This document shows, piece after piece, positions 52,212 to 61,306 of a stretch of DNA of 64,000 bases. A program made the position numbers and the translations under genes. Each line of letters begins with the position of its first letter. The first letter of the stretch is position 1. Source of the DNA: Saccharopolyspora erythraea. Lineage in GTDB: Bacteria; Actinomycetota; Actinomycetes; Mycobacteriales; Pseudonocardiaceae. The stretch lies in contig NZ_CP054839.1 of assembly GCF_018141105.1 (NCBI RefSeq), positions 4,650,001-4,714,000 on the forward strand, written 5' to 3'. The notes under the pieces were generated by a model. It searched no databases. It was not told the origin of the DNA and saw only the letters and a program-made list of their open reading frames with translations.

Positions 52212-54250
52212 GCCTTCTCCTCGGGTCGCTTGGCCACGAGCGTGAGCACGTCGTACTTGGCCACCGACTCGCCGTCCTGGTTGGTCACGTCGGCGTCCCA
52301 CCGGACCTCGCCGTGCTCGGCGTTGACGCGCGGGGTGATCTGCTTGGCCGTCAGCGTCACGGTCAGCTCGTCGCCGGGGTAGGTCGGTGTGAGGAACCGC
52401 AGGTTCTCCAGCCCGTAGTTGGCCAGCACCGGGCCCGGCGAGGGCTCGACGAACAGACCCGCGGCGAACGACACCACGAGGTAGCCGTGGGCGACCCGGC
52501 CGTCGAAGAACGGGTTGGCCCGCGCGGCCTCGTCGTCGGTGTGGGCGTAGAAGGTGTCGCCAGTGAACTCGGCGAAGTGCTCGACGTCCGCCATCGTCAC
52601 CGCGCGCGGGCCCGCCACCACGGTGTCGCCGACGCGCAGGTCCTCCAGGTGCTTGCGGAACGGGTGCACGTCGGTGACCGTCCGGCCGGAGCCGGGCACC
52701 CACTGGCCGGTGATCGCGGTCAGCGTGTCGGGGTCGGCCTGGACCGCGGTGCGCTGCATGTGGTGCAGCACGCCGCGCACGCCGCCCATCTCCTCGCCGC
52801 CGCCCGCGCGGCCCGGTCCACCGTGGACCAGGGCGGGCAGCGGGGAACCGTGCCCGGTCGACTCCTTGGCGTTGTGCCGGTTGAGCACCAGCAGCCTGCC
52901 GTGCCGGGAGGCGGTACCCACGACCACCTCGCGGGCGAAGTCGGTGTCGGCGGTGACCACCGAACCCGCCAGGCTGCCCAGACCCCGGCGGGCCAGGTCG
53001 ACGGCGTGCTCGCTCGATTCGTACGGCAGGATCGTGCTGACCGGCCCGAACGCCTCCACCTCGTGCGGCTCGGCGCGGTCGGCGTCGTCGCAACGCACGA
53101 GCAGCGGGGGCAGGAACGCGCCCCGCTCGGCGTCGGCGCCTGCCACCTCCACCCGCTCGGGATCGCCGTGCACCAGCGTCCCCGCCGCCAGCAGCGCCTT
53201 CAGCGACCGGCGGACCTCCTCGCGCTGTTCGAGACTGGCCAACGCGCCCATCCGGACCTCGGGCGAGGCCGGGTTGCCGACCACGACCTTCGACAGCCGT
53301 TCCGAGGCCGCCTGCACGACGTCGTCGACGCGTCCGGCCGGCACCAGCGCCCGCCGGATCGCGGTGCACTTCTGCCCCGCCTTGACCGTCATCTCGGTGA
53401 CGAGCTGCTTGACGAACAGGGCGAACTCGTCGGTGCCGGGCACCGCGTCGGGCCCCAGGACCGAGCAGTTCAACGAGTCGGCCTCGACGTTGAACCGCAC
53501 CGAACGGGCGGCCACGTTCGGGTGCGCCCGCAGCCGCTGGCCGGTGGCCGCCGAGCCGGTGAAGGACACCAGGTCCTGGTCGGTGAGGTGGTCGAGCAGG
53601 TCGCCCACCCCGCCGCAGACCAGTTGCAGCGAGCCCTCCGGCAGCACTCCGGAGGAGATCATCAGCTCCACCAGCCGGTGGGTCAGATAGGCGGTCTGGC
53701 TGGCGGGCTTGACCAGGGTCGGCACCCCGGCCAGGAACGCGGGCGCGAACTTCTCCAGCGGGCCCCACACCGGGAAGTTGAAGGCGTTGATCTGCACCGC
53801 GACGCCCTGAAGGGGCGTGCAGATGTGCTGGCCGACGAAGGTGCCGCCCTTGCCCAGCGGTTCCACCGCGCCGTCGACGTAGACCTTGGCGTTGGGCATC
53901 TCGCGGCGGCCCTTGCCCGAGTAGCCGAACAGCACGCCGATCCCGCCGTCGATGTCGAACTTGGAGTCGCCGAGCGTCGCGCCGGTGCGCGCCGACAGGG
54001 CGTAGAGCTCCTCGCGGTGCTCGAGCAGGTGGGAGGCGAGCACCTTCAGCAGCGCCGCGCGCTGGTGGAAGGTCAGCTCGCCCAGCGCCGGACCCCCGCG
54101 GGTGCGCCCGTACTCCAGCGCACCGGCCATGTCGATCCCGGCAGAGGAGATCCGCGCTACCTCCTCACCGGTCACAGCGTCGTGCAGTGGCGCCCCATCC
54201 TCGGAGGGGACGTGCCAGTCACCGTTGACGAAGCTCCGCAGGGCGGCCAT
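52208..54250 (-). CDS. paaZ: oxepin-CoA hydrolase / semialdehyde dehydrogenase PaaZ
   Basis: A 680-residue fusion. Residues 1-520 are an aldehyde dehydrogenase ([34 protein letters not shown], and the nucleophile Cys in [14 protein letters not shown]). Residues 540-680 are a MaoC-type hydratase ([35 protein letters not shown]) that opens the oxepin-CoA ring; the released aldehyde is then oxidised by the first domain. Length and order match characterised PaaZ. ATG 54250 has GGAGG eight bases upstream. It heads the minus-strand operon behind a PaaR-like operator at 54281-54298. Confidence 0.96.
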   Translation of the reverse strand: MAALRSFVNGDWHVPSEDGAPLHDAVTGEEVARISSAGIDMAGALEYGRTRGGPALGELTFHQRAALLKVLASHLLEHREELYALSARTGATLGDSKFDIDGGIGVLFGYSGKGRREMPNAKVYVDGAVEPLGKGGTFVGQHICTPLQGVAVQINAFNFPVWGPLEKFAPAFLAGVPTLVKPASQTAYLTHRLVELMISSGVLPEGSLQLVCGGVGDLLDHLTDQDLVSFTGSAATGQRLRAHPNVAARSVRFNVEADSLNCSVLGPDAVPGTDEFALFVKQLVTEMTVKAGQKCTAIRRALVPAGRVDDVVQAASERLSKVVVGNPASPEVRMGALASLEQREEVRRSLKALLAAGTLVHGDPERVEVAGADAERGAFLPPLLVRCDDADRAEPHEVEAFGPVSTILPYESSEHAVDLARRGLGSLAGSVVTADTDFAREVVVGTASRHGRLLVLNRHNAKESTGHGSPLPALVHGGPGRAGGGEEMGGVRGVLHHMQRTAVQADPDTLTAITGQWVPGSGRTVTDVHPFRKHLEDLRVGDTVVAGPRAVTMADVEHFAEFTGDTFYAHTDDEAARANPFFDGRVAHGYLVVSFAAGLFVEPSPGPVLANYGLENLRFLTPTYPGDELTVTLTAKQITPRVNAEHGEVRWDADVTNQDGESVAKYDVLTLVAKRPEEKA

Positions 54251-54280
54251 CCAGCCAACCTCCTCAGCACGAATTCTTTT

Positions 54281-54298
54281 ACCGACCGTTCGTTCGGT
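54281..54298. promoter_or_regulatory. PaaR-type operator before paaZ
   Basis: ACCG-TT-CG-TT-CGGT at 54285-54298 fits the core ACCGNNCGNNCGGT that I recall for actinobacterial PaaR sites. An additional ACCG at 54281 extends it to TTACCGA with TCGGTAA symmetry (54279-54300). It lies 31-48 bases before the paaZ start. Confidence 0.75.
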
Positions 54299-54418
54299 AA
54301 CCATAGCAGCGATCGGGGTCGGCCGACAGCGCCGCGAAGGCACGATCCCCCGCTGTAACGAGCAAGAACCGCGTACATGAGCGCACTATTGACATCCCGG
54401 TGCGGCGCTGCATAAATA

Positions 54419-54432
54419 ACCGACTAGTCGGT
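54419..54432. promoter_or_regulatory. PaaR-type operator before paaK
   Basis: ACCGACTAGTCGGT is a perfect 14-base palindrome followed by CAGT, matching the right flank NAGT of the recalled PaaR consensus. It is placed 77 bases before the paaK start. Together with the site at 54285-54298 it brackets the divergent paa promoter region. Confidence 0.75.
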
Positions 54433-54508
54433 CAGTAACCAGGTTCGCGCGGGCACCGCGGGCACCGGGCGGGCCGCAGAGCGCACCAGCACGTCGAGGG
54501 AGCACGCC

Positions 54509-55846
54509 ATGACGGGGACGACGGGGTCTCGCACACCGCGCCGGCTGGGAGCCGCACCCGCGCGATCGGATCTCGACCCCGCCGAGCGGTACTCGGCCGA
54601 CGAGCTCGCCCACGTCCAGCTCGAACGCCTGCGCCGGACGCTGCGGCACGCCTACGACAACGTCGAGCTCTACCGCGAGCGCTTCGACGAGGCGGGCCTG
54701 CGCCCCGAGGACTGCACGAGCCTGGCCGACCTGGTTAACCTGCCCTTCACCACCAAGCACGACCTGCGCGACAACTACCCGTTCGGGATGTTCGCGGTGC
54801 CGATGTCGCAGGTGCGGCGGGTGCACGCCTCCAGCGGCACCACCGGCAGGCCGACCGTGGTCGGCTACACCGACGGCGACCTCGACGTCTGGTCCGACGT
54901 CGTCGCCCGCACCATCCGCGCGGCGGGCGGCAGGCCGGGCGACAAGGTCCACGTCTCCTACGGCTACGGCCTGTTCACCGGCGGTCTCGGGGCGCACTAC
55001 GGAGCCGAACGCCTCGGCTGCACCGTCATCCCCGCCTCCGGCGGGATGACCGCCCGCCAGGTGCAGATCATCCAGGACTTCCAGCCCGAGATCATCATGG
55101 TCACCCCGTCCTACATGCTCACCCTCATCGACGAGTTCGAGCGTCAGGGCATCGACCCGCGCACCACCTCGCTGCGCACCGGCATCTTCGGCGCCGAGCC
55201 CTGGACCGAGCAGATGCGCCTGGAGATCGAGGAACGGCTCGACATCGACGCGGTGGACATCTACGGGTTGTCGGAGGTGATGGGGCCCGGGGTGGCAGGC
55301 GAGTGCGTGGAGACCAAGGACGGCCTGCACGTCTGGGAGGACCACTTCTACCCCGAGGTGATCGACCCGTTCACCGGCGAGGTGCTGCCCGACGGCGAGG
55401 AGGGCGAGCTGGTGTTCACCTCGCTGACCAAGCAGGCGCTGCCGATCATCCGCTACCGCACCCGCGACCTGGCCAGGCTGCTGCCGGGCACCGCGCGCCC
55501 GATGCGCCGGATGACCAAGGTGACCGGCCGCAGCGACGACATGATCATCCTGCGCGGCGTCAACGTCTACCCGACCCAGATCGAGGAGATCGTGCTGCGC
55601 ACCAGCGGGATGTCCCCGCACTTCCAGCTCGTGCTGAGCAAGCACGAGCGGATGGATCACATGACGGTGCGGGTCGAGGCCCGGCCGGACTGCCCGGGCC
55701 CGCGCCGGGTCAGCGCCGCCGACGAGCTCGTCCGGTCCATCAAGGACGCCGTGGGCGTCAGCGCCGACGTCTCGGTGGTGGACCCCGACACCCTGGAGCG
55801 GTCGGTCGGCAAGCTCCGGCGGATCGTGGACACCCGCGGCCGCTGA
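54509..55846 (+). CDS. paaK: phenylacetate-CoA ligase
   Basis: A 445-residue AMP-forming ligase that makes phenylacetyl-CoA, the first step of the pathway. The N-terminal signature RLRRTLRHAYDNVELYRERFDEAGL is typical; the ATP-binding loop is VHASSGTTGRPTVVGYT, with IYGLSEVMGPGVAGEC, and YRTRDLARLLPG. The C-terminal swivel domain has KVTGRSDDMIILRGVNVYPTQIEE. ATG 54509 follows GAGGGAG. It is transcribed divergently from paaZ and followed closely by the PaaR-like TetR gene. Confidence 0.97.
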   Translation: MTGTTGSRTPRRLGAAPARSDLDPAERYSADELAHVQLERLRRTLRHAYDNVELYRERFDEAGLRPEDCTSLADLVNLPFTTKHDLRDNYPFGMFAVPMSQVRRVHASSGTTGRPTVVGYTDGDLDVWSDVVARTIRAAGGRPGDKVHVSYGYGLFTGGLGAHYGAERLGCTVIPASGGMTARQVQIIQDFQPEIIMVTPSYMLTLIDEFERQGIDPRTTSLRTGIFGAEPWTEQMRLEIEERLDIDAVDIYGLSEVMGPGVAGECVETKDGLHVWEDHFYPEVIDPFTGEVLPDGEEGELVFTSLTKQALPIIRYRTRDLARLLPGTARPMRRMTKVTGRSDDMIILRGVNVYPTQIEEIVLRTSGMSPHFQLVLSKHERMDHMTVRVEARPDCPGPRRVSAADELVRSIKDAVGVSADVSVVDPDTLERSVGKLRRIVDTRGR

Positions 55847-55870
55847 CCGGCGGCTGAAATACTCCGGGTC

Positions 55871-56494
55871 ATGCAGGGCAACGCAGGTCAGCGCAACCGC
55901 CGAGGTCGACCGGGCTACGACCTCGGGAAGCTCCTCGACGTCTCGGTGCAGGTTTTCATCGAGCGCGGCTACGAGGGCACCAGCATGGAGGACCTGTCCA
56001 ACCGGCTGGGCATCACCAAGTCCGCGATCTACCACCACGTCTCGGGCAAGGACGAGCTGCTGCGGCTCAGCGTCAACCGGGCGCTGGACGCGCTGTTCGC
56101 GGTCGTCGAGGAGGAGCGCTCGACCACCGGCAAGGCCATCGACCGGCTCGAACACGTGGTCCGGCGCAGTGTCGAGGTGCTGGTGGAGGACCTGCCCTTC
56201 GTGACGCTGCTGCTGCGGGTGCGGGGCAACACCAAGGTGGAGCGGCAGGCGCTGACCCGGCGGCGCGAGTTCGACCGCATAGTCAGCGACCTGGTCAAGC
56301 AGGCCGAGGCCGAGGGCAGCATCCGCCCGGACGTCGATCCGGCGCTGACCGCGCGGCTGCTGTTCGGCATGGTCAACTCCATCATCGAGTGGTACCGGCC
56401 GAGCCGGGGGCTGCGGGCGCCGGCCATCGCCGACGCCGTCACCAAGATCGCCTTCGACGGGCTGCGCGGCGGTGCGGGCGAATCCGGCGGATGA
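55871..56494 (+). CDS. paaR: TetR family regulator, PaaR-like
   Basis: A 207-residue repressor. HTH: GRPGYDLGKLLDVSVQVFIERGYEG, then TSMEDLSNRLGITKSAIYHHVSGKDELL, here shown as EDLSNRLGITKSAIYHHV. The following VNRALDALFAVVEEE and the C-terminal RLLFGMVNSIIEWYRP are typical of PaaR, which senses phenylacetyl-CoA and represses the paa genes. It lies 24 bases after paaK on the same strand. Two matching operators lie in the paaZ-paaK gap. Confidence 0.9.
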   Translation: MQGNAGQRNRRGRPGYDLGKLLDVSVQVFIERGYEGTSMEDLSNRLGITKSAIYHHVSGKDELLRLSVNRALDALFAVVEEERSTTGKAIDRLEHVVRRSVEVLVEDLPFVTLLLRVRGNTKVERQALTRRREFDRIVSDLVKQAEAEGSIRPDVDPALTARLLFGMVNSIIEWYRPSRGLRAPAIADAVTKIAFDGLRGGAGESGG

Positions 56495-57086
56495 GTTCGT
56501 GGCCGCCGCGTCATATCGGCCGCGCTGGTTCGTCTCGTTGTCGTGCGGGCGATCTGGAGCGCCCGCACCGCGCGTGGGACGTTGAGGGGCTTCCGCGCGT
56601 GCCAGGCCGCCGGCCGCGCCGGAGTCCCGTGCGGCGGCCGGCGGCCGCGCCCCCGGATGCCTGCGCGCACGCCCCTGAGGTTCGGCCCGCCACGCAATCC
56701 ACCCCTGAAACATTCCCCTAGGCTGGAAGCAGCCTGCCGGGCTCCGGTGTTGGCACACCGGGTACGCAGCCCAGGTGGGGGGGAGTCCTCGATCCGAGCG
56801 GTCGGGGACTCTTCTCATGTGCGGAGGCCGGGCGTTTCCGTTGGGACGCCTGTGACTTCTGCGCCGCGATGTACTCCCGCGCGCGGTGCTGTGACAGAAA
56901 CCACGAACCCCGCCGTTCGTGCCTGGGGGCGATCGACACCGCGGCGACCGGGCCGAAAGCCTCCTGCGATCTAGCGGAGCGCCCCCTAACGTCGGCCGGA
57001 CAAGTCGCACTGGGGAACAGAACGCCATGGGCATCGCCCTCGCGCAGCGCGTTCGCAGCACATGCACACGGCATCCGGAGGCCTCC
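56495..57086. other. long intergenic region after paaR
   Basis: 592 bases without a convincing gene. The first 200 bases are very GC-rich. From about 56700 GC falls and a run of hairpins appears (56721-56811, listed separately). The remainder up to 57020 has no clear motif and probably holds the promoter and leader of the next gene. Confidence 0.45.
56721..56816 (+). ncRNA. candidate structured RNA (three hairpins)
   Basis: H1: GGCTG-GAAG-CAGCC (56721-56734). H2: GGGCT (56739) pairs AGCCC (56768-56772) around CCGGTGT-TGGC-ACACCGG (56744-56761). H3: a 10-bp stem 56783-56792 with 56802-56811, loop of nine, then TTCTC. Three adjacent perfect or near-perfect stems in a gene-free leader suggest a regulatory RNA or attenuator upstream of the gene at 57087. 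I do not recognise it as a known riboswitch class. Confidence 0.35.
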
Positions 57087-57719
57087 GTGTCACGTTCGGA
57101 GACGATAGCTCGCGCCTTCCTCCGCTACCTGTACGAAGACAGCCACTTCCGCCCGGAGGTCGCCGGTTTCCTCGACGGGCCGGGGCCGCAGGCCGACATC
57201 AGCCACGACGAGTTCGCCGCGATCGTGGAGTCGCTGCGGGAGAAGGAGCTCATCGCCACCAGCGGGCCCGACGCCGAGGGCCTGCCCCGGCGCGCGGGGC
57301 TGACCGGGTCCGGACTGATCTGCGCGGGCCACCACGACGGGGACGTCGAGGCGTGGACCCGCGCCCGCGAGGCCCCGGTCGGCGTGCTCGAACAGCCCGA
57401 GCCGTCGGAACCGGTGATCCCGTCCCAGGCCGCTCCGCCCACGCGCGCCGACTTCGCGGGCCTGGCCCGCGTCGCGCGGGTGGTGCTGCTGACGCTGCCC
57501 ACGGTGCAGGCCCGCTCGGGCGACGGCGACCTCGTCGAGCACACGGCGCGCCAGCTGTGGGAATGCGCGCGCCGTCCGGATCCCGACGCCCGCCGGGTGC
57601 GCCTGTTCGCCCGCAGGCTCCGCGAGGAGCTGCGCACCGGACCGGTCGCCGACACGCTGGGGATCGTGCTGCTCGACGGCCTGGACGAGGAGATGGCCCA
57701 GGCGGGCATCGACCGCTGA
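57087..57719 (+). CDS. hypothetical protein with winged-helix-like N-terminus
   Basis: A 210-residue protein of no family I can name. The N-terminal part (TIARAFLRYLYEDSHFRPEVAGFL, FAAIVESLREKELIATSG, then RRAGLTGSGL) has the look of a winged helix: helices followed by a strand that ends TGSGL, as in small wHTH proteins. The C-terminal half (VVLLTLPTVQARSGDGDLVEHTARQLWECA) is helical. GTG 57087 follows CGGAGG at five bases; ATG 57027 with GGGGAACAG is the alternative, adding 20 residues. It sits downstream of the candidate structured RNA and upstream of the phytoene synthase gene (93-base gap). Probably cytosolic. Confidence 0.65.
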   Translation: MSRSETIARAFLRYLYEDSHFRPEVAGFLDGPGPQADISHDEFAAIVESLREKELIATSGPDAEGLPRRAGLTGSGLICAGHHDGDVEAWTRAREAPVGVLEQPEPSEPVIPSQAAPPTRADFAGLARVARVVLLTLPTVQARSGDGDLVEHTARQLWECARRPDPDARRVRLFARRLREELRTGPVADTLGIVLLDGLDEEMAQAGIDR

Positions 57720-57812
57720 CGGTGACCGTTTTCACGATGCCATCGGCGCGGCGCGGCGCGCGGCCGCGGTGTGCTGAGATTCCGGTATGGACACCGCTGC
57801 CGGAACCCGTCG

Positions 57813-58769
57813 ATGACCCGTCGCGAGCTCGACGCGGCCGGGATCCGGCAGCCGGCGGTGCGGGCGGCCTACCGGCGCTGCCGGCGGCTCAACGCCGAGC
57901 ACGGCCGCACGTACTTCCTGGCCACCCGCCTGCTCAGTCCCGAGCGGCGACCGGCGGTGCACGCGCTCTACGGCTTCGCGCGGTGGGTCGACGACGTCGT
58001 GGACGAGCCCGCGAGCGGAGTCGACGACCGCGACCGCCGGCTCCGGCAGCTTGACGGAGCGCTGCGGGCGGGGCTGGACACCGGGCGAAGCGACCACCCG
58101 ATTTTGGCGGCCCTGGCCGACACCGTGCGCCGCCACGCCATCGACCGGGCACTGTTCACCGACTTCATGACCTCGATGCGGATGGACCTGACCGTCCGCG
58201 ACTACCCCGACCGCGCCGCGCTGGAGCACTACGTGCACGGCTCGGCGGCGGTCATCGGCCTGCAGGTGCTGCCGGTGCTCGGCACCGTTTCCGGCGAGGC
58301 GAGCGCCGCGTCCTACGCCGCGGCGCTCGGCCGGGCTTTCCAGCTCACCAACTTCATCCGCGACGTCGGCGAGGACCTCGACCGCGGACGCGTCTACCTG
58401 CCCGCCGACGAGCTCGCGGCGTTCGGAGTGGACCGGGAGCGACTCACGTGGTGCCGCCGCCGGGGCAGGCCCGACGCGAGCGTGCGGCGGGCGCTGGCCG
58501 ACCAGGTGGCGCGCACCAAGGCCGCGTACCGGGCGGCCGAGCCCGGCATCGCGCTGCTCGCGGAGGCTTCGCGGCCGTGCGTGGCCACCGCGTTCACCCT
58601 GTACGGGGAAATCCTGGACCGGGTGGTGGAATCCGGCTACGAAGTGTTCGGCTCGCGGCTCGCGGTGGCGAACTCGCGGAGGTTGAGCATCGGGCTCACC
58701 GCCGCCTCGGCGACGGCCGCCGCGCGGGTGGCCTCCGGGCTCCGCCGGCGAAACGGTTCCCCGTCCTGA
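57813..58769 (+). CDS. crtB: phytoene/squalene synthase family protein
   Basis: A 318-residue head-to-head prenyl synthase. Both Asp-rich motifs are present: ALYGFARWVDDVVDEP at about residue 55 and NFIRDVGEDLDRGRVYLP at about residue 190, the latter with the RGRxYLPxxEL pattern of phytoene synthase. The C-terminus carries YGEILDRVVESGYEVFGSR. It condenses two C20 (or C15) diphosphates to phytoene or a squalene-type product. No carotenoid desaturase, cyclase or GGPP synthase is in the window, so it stands alone here. ATG 57813 is used. Confidence 0.9.
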   Translation: MTRRELDAAGIRQPAVRAAYRRCRRLNAEHGRTYFLATRLLSPERRPAVHALYGFARWVDDVVDEPASGVDDRDRRLRQLDGALRAGLDTGRSDHPILAALADTVRRHAIDRALFTDFMTSMRMDLTVRDYPDRAALEHYVHGSAAVIGLQVLPVLGTVSGEASAASYAAALGRAFQLTNFIRDVGEDLDRGRVYLPADELAAFGVDRERLTWCRRRGRPDASVRRALADQVARTKAAYRAAEPGIALLAEASRPCVATAFTLYGEILDRVVESGYEVFGSRLAVANSRRLSIGLTAASATAAARVASGLRRRNGSPS

Positions 58770-58863
58770 AACGTGTTTCAGAGGTGGCTCGCGTAGCTGG
58801 GCGCTTGGCGGAACCTCAGCCGCCTTCTCGCTCCGGGATCTCCGGCTGGTGCAGGTCCGGCCC

Positions 58864-59259
58864 TCAGCGTTCGTCCTGCTCGCCTGTGCGCTGCGGCCCG
58901 GGCCCGGCGGTCGGCTCGTCGTCCCGCGGCCCGCGTTCGTCCTCTATCGCCTGCGCGGCGACCTTCGTGCAGTTGCCGAGGTCCTCGGCGGCCGCGGCCG
59001 CCTGGTCGAGCGCGACCTGCACCTCCGACGGCTGCACCAGACCTGCCCCCGAGTAGCGGTTGGCGAGCAGGTCGAGCTGCCGCGCGAGCTTGTTGCCCGC
59101 AGCGGTCACCAGCAGCAACGCCTCCTGAGCCGCGGCCAGCTCGTCGGGCGCCACCGCCGGCGGGCCCGCGGACTCCTCCAGCCCCTCCGTCGCGCGCGCC
59201 ATGGCGCGCGCGGTGGCGTCCAGATCCCGCCACCCCGAGGACGCCGCCCTGCCTGTCAT
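58864..59259 (-). CDS. hypothetical helical protein
   Basis: 131 residues, rich in Ala, Glu and Gln, with long predicted helices (EELAAAQEALLLVTAAGNKLARQLDLLANR-like, shown by LLLVTAAGNKLARQLDLL) and a disordered acidic-Pro tail (EDERGPRDDEPTAGPGP). No signal peptide and no known motif. It may be a small structural or regulatory protein. It lies downstream of the subtilisin gene on the same strand with a 167-base gap. Confidence 0.6.
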   Translation of the reverse strand: MTGRAASSGWRDLDATARAMARATEGLEESAGPPAVAPDELAAAQEALLLVTAAGNKLARQLDLLANRYSGAGLVQPSEVQVALDQAAAAAEDLGNCTKVAAQAIEDERGPRDDEPTAGPGPQRTGEQDER

Positions 59260-59426
59260 CGATCTCGGCCCCCACCACGTGTGCCCGCGCTGCTGCGGGT
59301 ACCGGCACCCGGCGGGCAGTATCCGCCGATGATGCCGTCCTTCACCCGGACGCGCCCGTCAGAGGCGCGCCCAACCGCTCCCGGTGACTACCCCGCCGGG
59401 AGCGCGGGCACACGTGACCGGGAGGT

Positions 59427-60611
59427 TCAGGGCACCTGCACCAGCCCGGCCCCGACGTCGGTGGACGGCAGCGGGAGCCGCCTGCCCTTCTGCGCGAGCC
59501 GCGCCCACAGTCCCCACGCCCGCTCGTGGTGCTGCTGGGCGTAGAGGGCGGCCACACCCGCCACGTGCGGGGTGGCCATGCTCGTGCCGCTCAGCGACTT
59601 GAAGCCCGCGCCCGGCCAGCTCGAGTGCACGTCGACGCCGGGGCCGACCAGGTCGACCTGGCCGATCTGGTCCACCGTGCCGCAGGAGAACTCGGCGATC
59701 GCGTTCCGGGCGTCCACGGCACCGACCGCCATGATCGACGGGCAGTTCGCCGGGTGCCCGACCGGAGCGATGGTGCCCGCCCCGCGGCTGCTCTCGTTGC
59801 CCGCCGCGGCGATGATCAGCGTGCCGCGGGCCATGGCGCGTTGCGCGACCCGTTCGAAGGCCTGCGAGAACGGCTGGCCGGGCTCGGTCGCCGCGCCGAG
59901 CGACATCGACACCACCGAGCAGCCGTTGGAGATCGCCCACGAGATGCCGGACAGGATGCCGCCGTCGCTGCCGGTGCCCCCGTTGCTCAGCACCTTGCCC
60001 GCGTAGATGCTGGCCTCCGAGGCGATCCCGTAGCCGGGGCCCTCGGCCGGGGTGCGCGGCCCGCACGCCGTGCCGATCACGTGGGTGCCGTGGCCGTGGC
60101 CGTCGTGGACGTCCTCGCCCGGCACGAACGAGCCGGTGACGATGTCGCGCCCGGCGAAGTCCGGGTGCTTCAGGTCGAGCCCGGTGTCGAGCACCGCCAC
60201 CCGCACGCCCGCGCCGGTGGGGGTCGTGCCGTTGACGCCGACCGCCTGCAGTCCCCAGGTGAGCTCCCCGTCGACCGGAGCGGGAGGCGCCTCGGCCGCG
60301 GGCGCGGCGTCGTCGATCGCGTAGACGGTGCGCTCGGCCTCGAACGCGGCGATCGGGCCGGACGAGCGCACGGCCTCGCTCAGCGCGCTGGCCTGGTCCG
60401 ATCCGGCGGTGACCAGCGCGATGCCGAGCTCGTTGAGCACCACGCCGTCGGCCGCGCCGAACAGCTCCGCGGCCGACGCGCCGACCACGTCGGCGGTGTT
60501 GACCGTGCGGATCCCGGCCAGCCTGGTCAGTTCACGTGCGCCGACGACGGTCGCGTCGTCGTCGAGCAGTACGAGATAACGCCCGGTGGATGAGCTTTCC
60601 GTTCCGGCCAC
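59427..60611 (-). CDS. subtilisin-like serine peptidase (S8), apparently cytosolic
   Basis: A 394-residue protease. The catalytic triad is complete: Asp in VRVAVLDTGLDLKHPDF, His in HGHGTHVIGTACG, and Ser in LSGTSMATPHVAGVAALY; the oxyanion Asn is in IIAAAGNESSRG. An N-terminal region of about 120 residues resembles an inhibitor-type propeptide (RYLVLLDDDATVVG, GIALVTAGSDQ), but there is no signal peptide. It may be an intracellular subtilisin or leave by another route. Starts at GTG 60611. An inverted repeat (60643-60659) precedes it. Confidence 0.9.
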   Translation of the reverse strand: MAGTESSSTGRYLVLLDDDATVVGARELTRLAGIRTVNTADVVGASAAELFGAADGVVLNELGIALVTAGSDQASALSEAVRSSGPIAAFEAERTVYAIDDAAPAAEAPPAPVDGELTWGLQAVGVNGTTPTGAGVRVAVLDTGLDLKHPDFAGRDIVTGSFVPGEDVHDGHGHGTHVIGTACGPRTPAEGPGYGIASEASIYAGKVLSNGGTGSDGGILSGISWAISNGCSVVSMSLGAATEPGQPFSQAFERVAQRAMARGTLIIAAAGNESSRGAGTIAPVGHPANCPSIMAVGAVDARNAIAEFSCGTVDQIGQVDLVGPGVDVHSSWPGAGFKSLSGTSMATPHVAGVAALYAQQHHERAWGLWARLAQKGRRLPLPSTDVGAGLVQVP

Positions 60612-60642
60612 AGCGCCCCCTTGGTCGCGGTGCTCCTACGGC

Positions 60643-60659
60643 ACACCTGTCACAGGTGT
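60643..60659. promoter_or_regulatory. inverted repeat ACACCTG-TCA-CAGGTGT
   Basis: Perfect 7-3-7 repeat 32-48 bases before the subtilisin start, in the divergent gap with the universal stress gene. A likely operator; the regulator is not evident. Confidence 0.45.
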
Positions 60660-60858
60660 ATCGCGCGTCACAGCCCCGAGCAAGCGGCCGGACGGGTACG
60701 AGCACCCCGTCGGCGGCTGTCCTCAGTGGATCGAATTGCCGATCGTGGTGGGAAGTCCGCTTCCGCGCGGTATGGCAATCGGGCCGGTTGATCCCCACAC
60801 TGGTCGGTGAATCCCCGTTCCAGCGACGCGGGGGCGAGTCGCCAGGGAGGTATGCGCC

Positions 60859-61293
60859 ATGAGCAACCCGACCGAGCGCGAGATCGTCGTCGGCGTGGAC
60901 GGTTCCTCATCGTCGAAGGCGGCGCTGCAGTGGGCCGTCGGCCAGGCCGCGCTCACCGGTGCCCGGGTGCGCGCCGTGGTGGCGTGGGAGTTCCCCGCCT
61001 TCTACAGCTGGGAGGGCGGCCCGATGCCGCCCGAGGAGTTCGAGCAGACCGCCCGCAAGGGCCTCAACGACGTGGTCGACGAGGTCGAGCGCGAGACCGA
61101 CCAGCCGGTGCGGATCGACCGGGAGATCATGCACGGCCACTCCGCGCAGGTGCTGCTCGACGCCGCCAGGAACGCCGAGCTGCTGGTCGTCGGAAGCCGC
61201 GGGCACGGCAGCTTCTACGGTGTGCTGCTCGGATCGGTGAGCCAGCGGTGCGCGCAGCACGCCGAGTGCCCGGTGGTGATCGTCCGCACGTGA
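60859..61293 (+). CDS. universal stress protein
   Basis: A 144-residue UspA-fold protein. The ATP-binding pattern is present: VVGVDGSSSSKAALQWAV at the N-terminus and LLVVGSRGHGSFYGVLLGSVSQ (G-x2-G-x9-G-S) near the C-terminus, ending HAECPVVIVRT. Such proteins bind ATP and appear under starvation or low oxygen. ATG 60859 has GGGAGG seven bases upstream. Divergent from the subtilisin gene; convergent with the GAF-ANTAR gene 14 bases downstream. Confidence 0.93.
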   Translation: MSNPTEREIVVGVDGSSSSKAALQWAVGQAALTGARVRAVVAWEFPAFYSWEGGPMPPEEFEQTARKGLNDVVDEVERETDQPVRIDREIMHGHSAQVLLDAARNAELLVVGSRGHGSFYGVLLGSVSQRCAQHAECPVVIVRT

Positions 61294-61306
61294 GCGAGCG
61301 GCGGGC

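Noticed and set aside
54386-57067. An 893-codon minus-strand frame covering paaK and paaR
   Set aside because: Shadow of two well-conserved plus-strand genes; low-complexity composition and no ribosome site.
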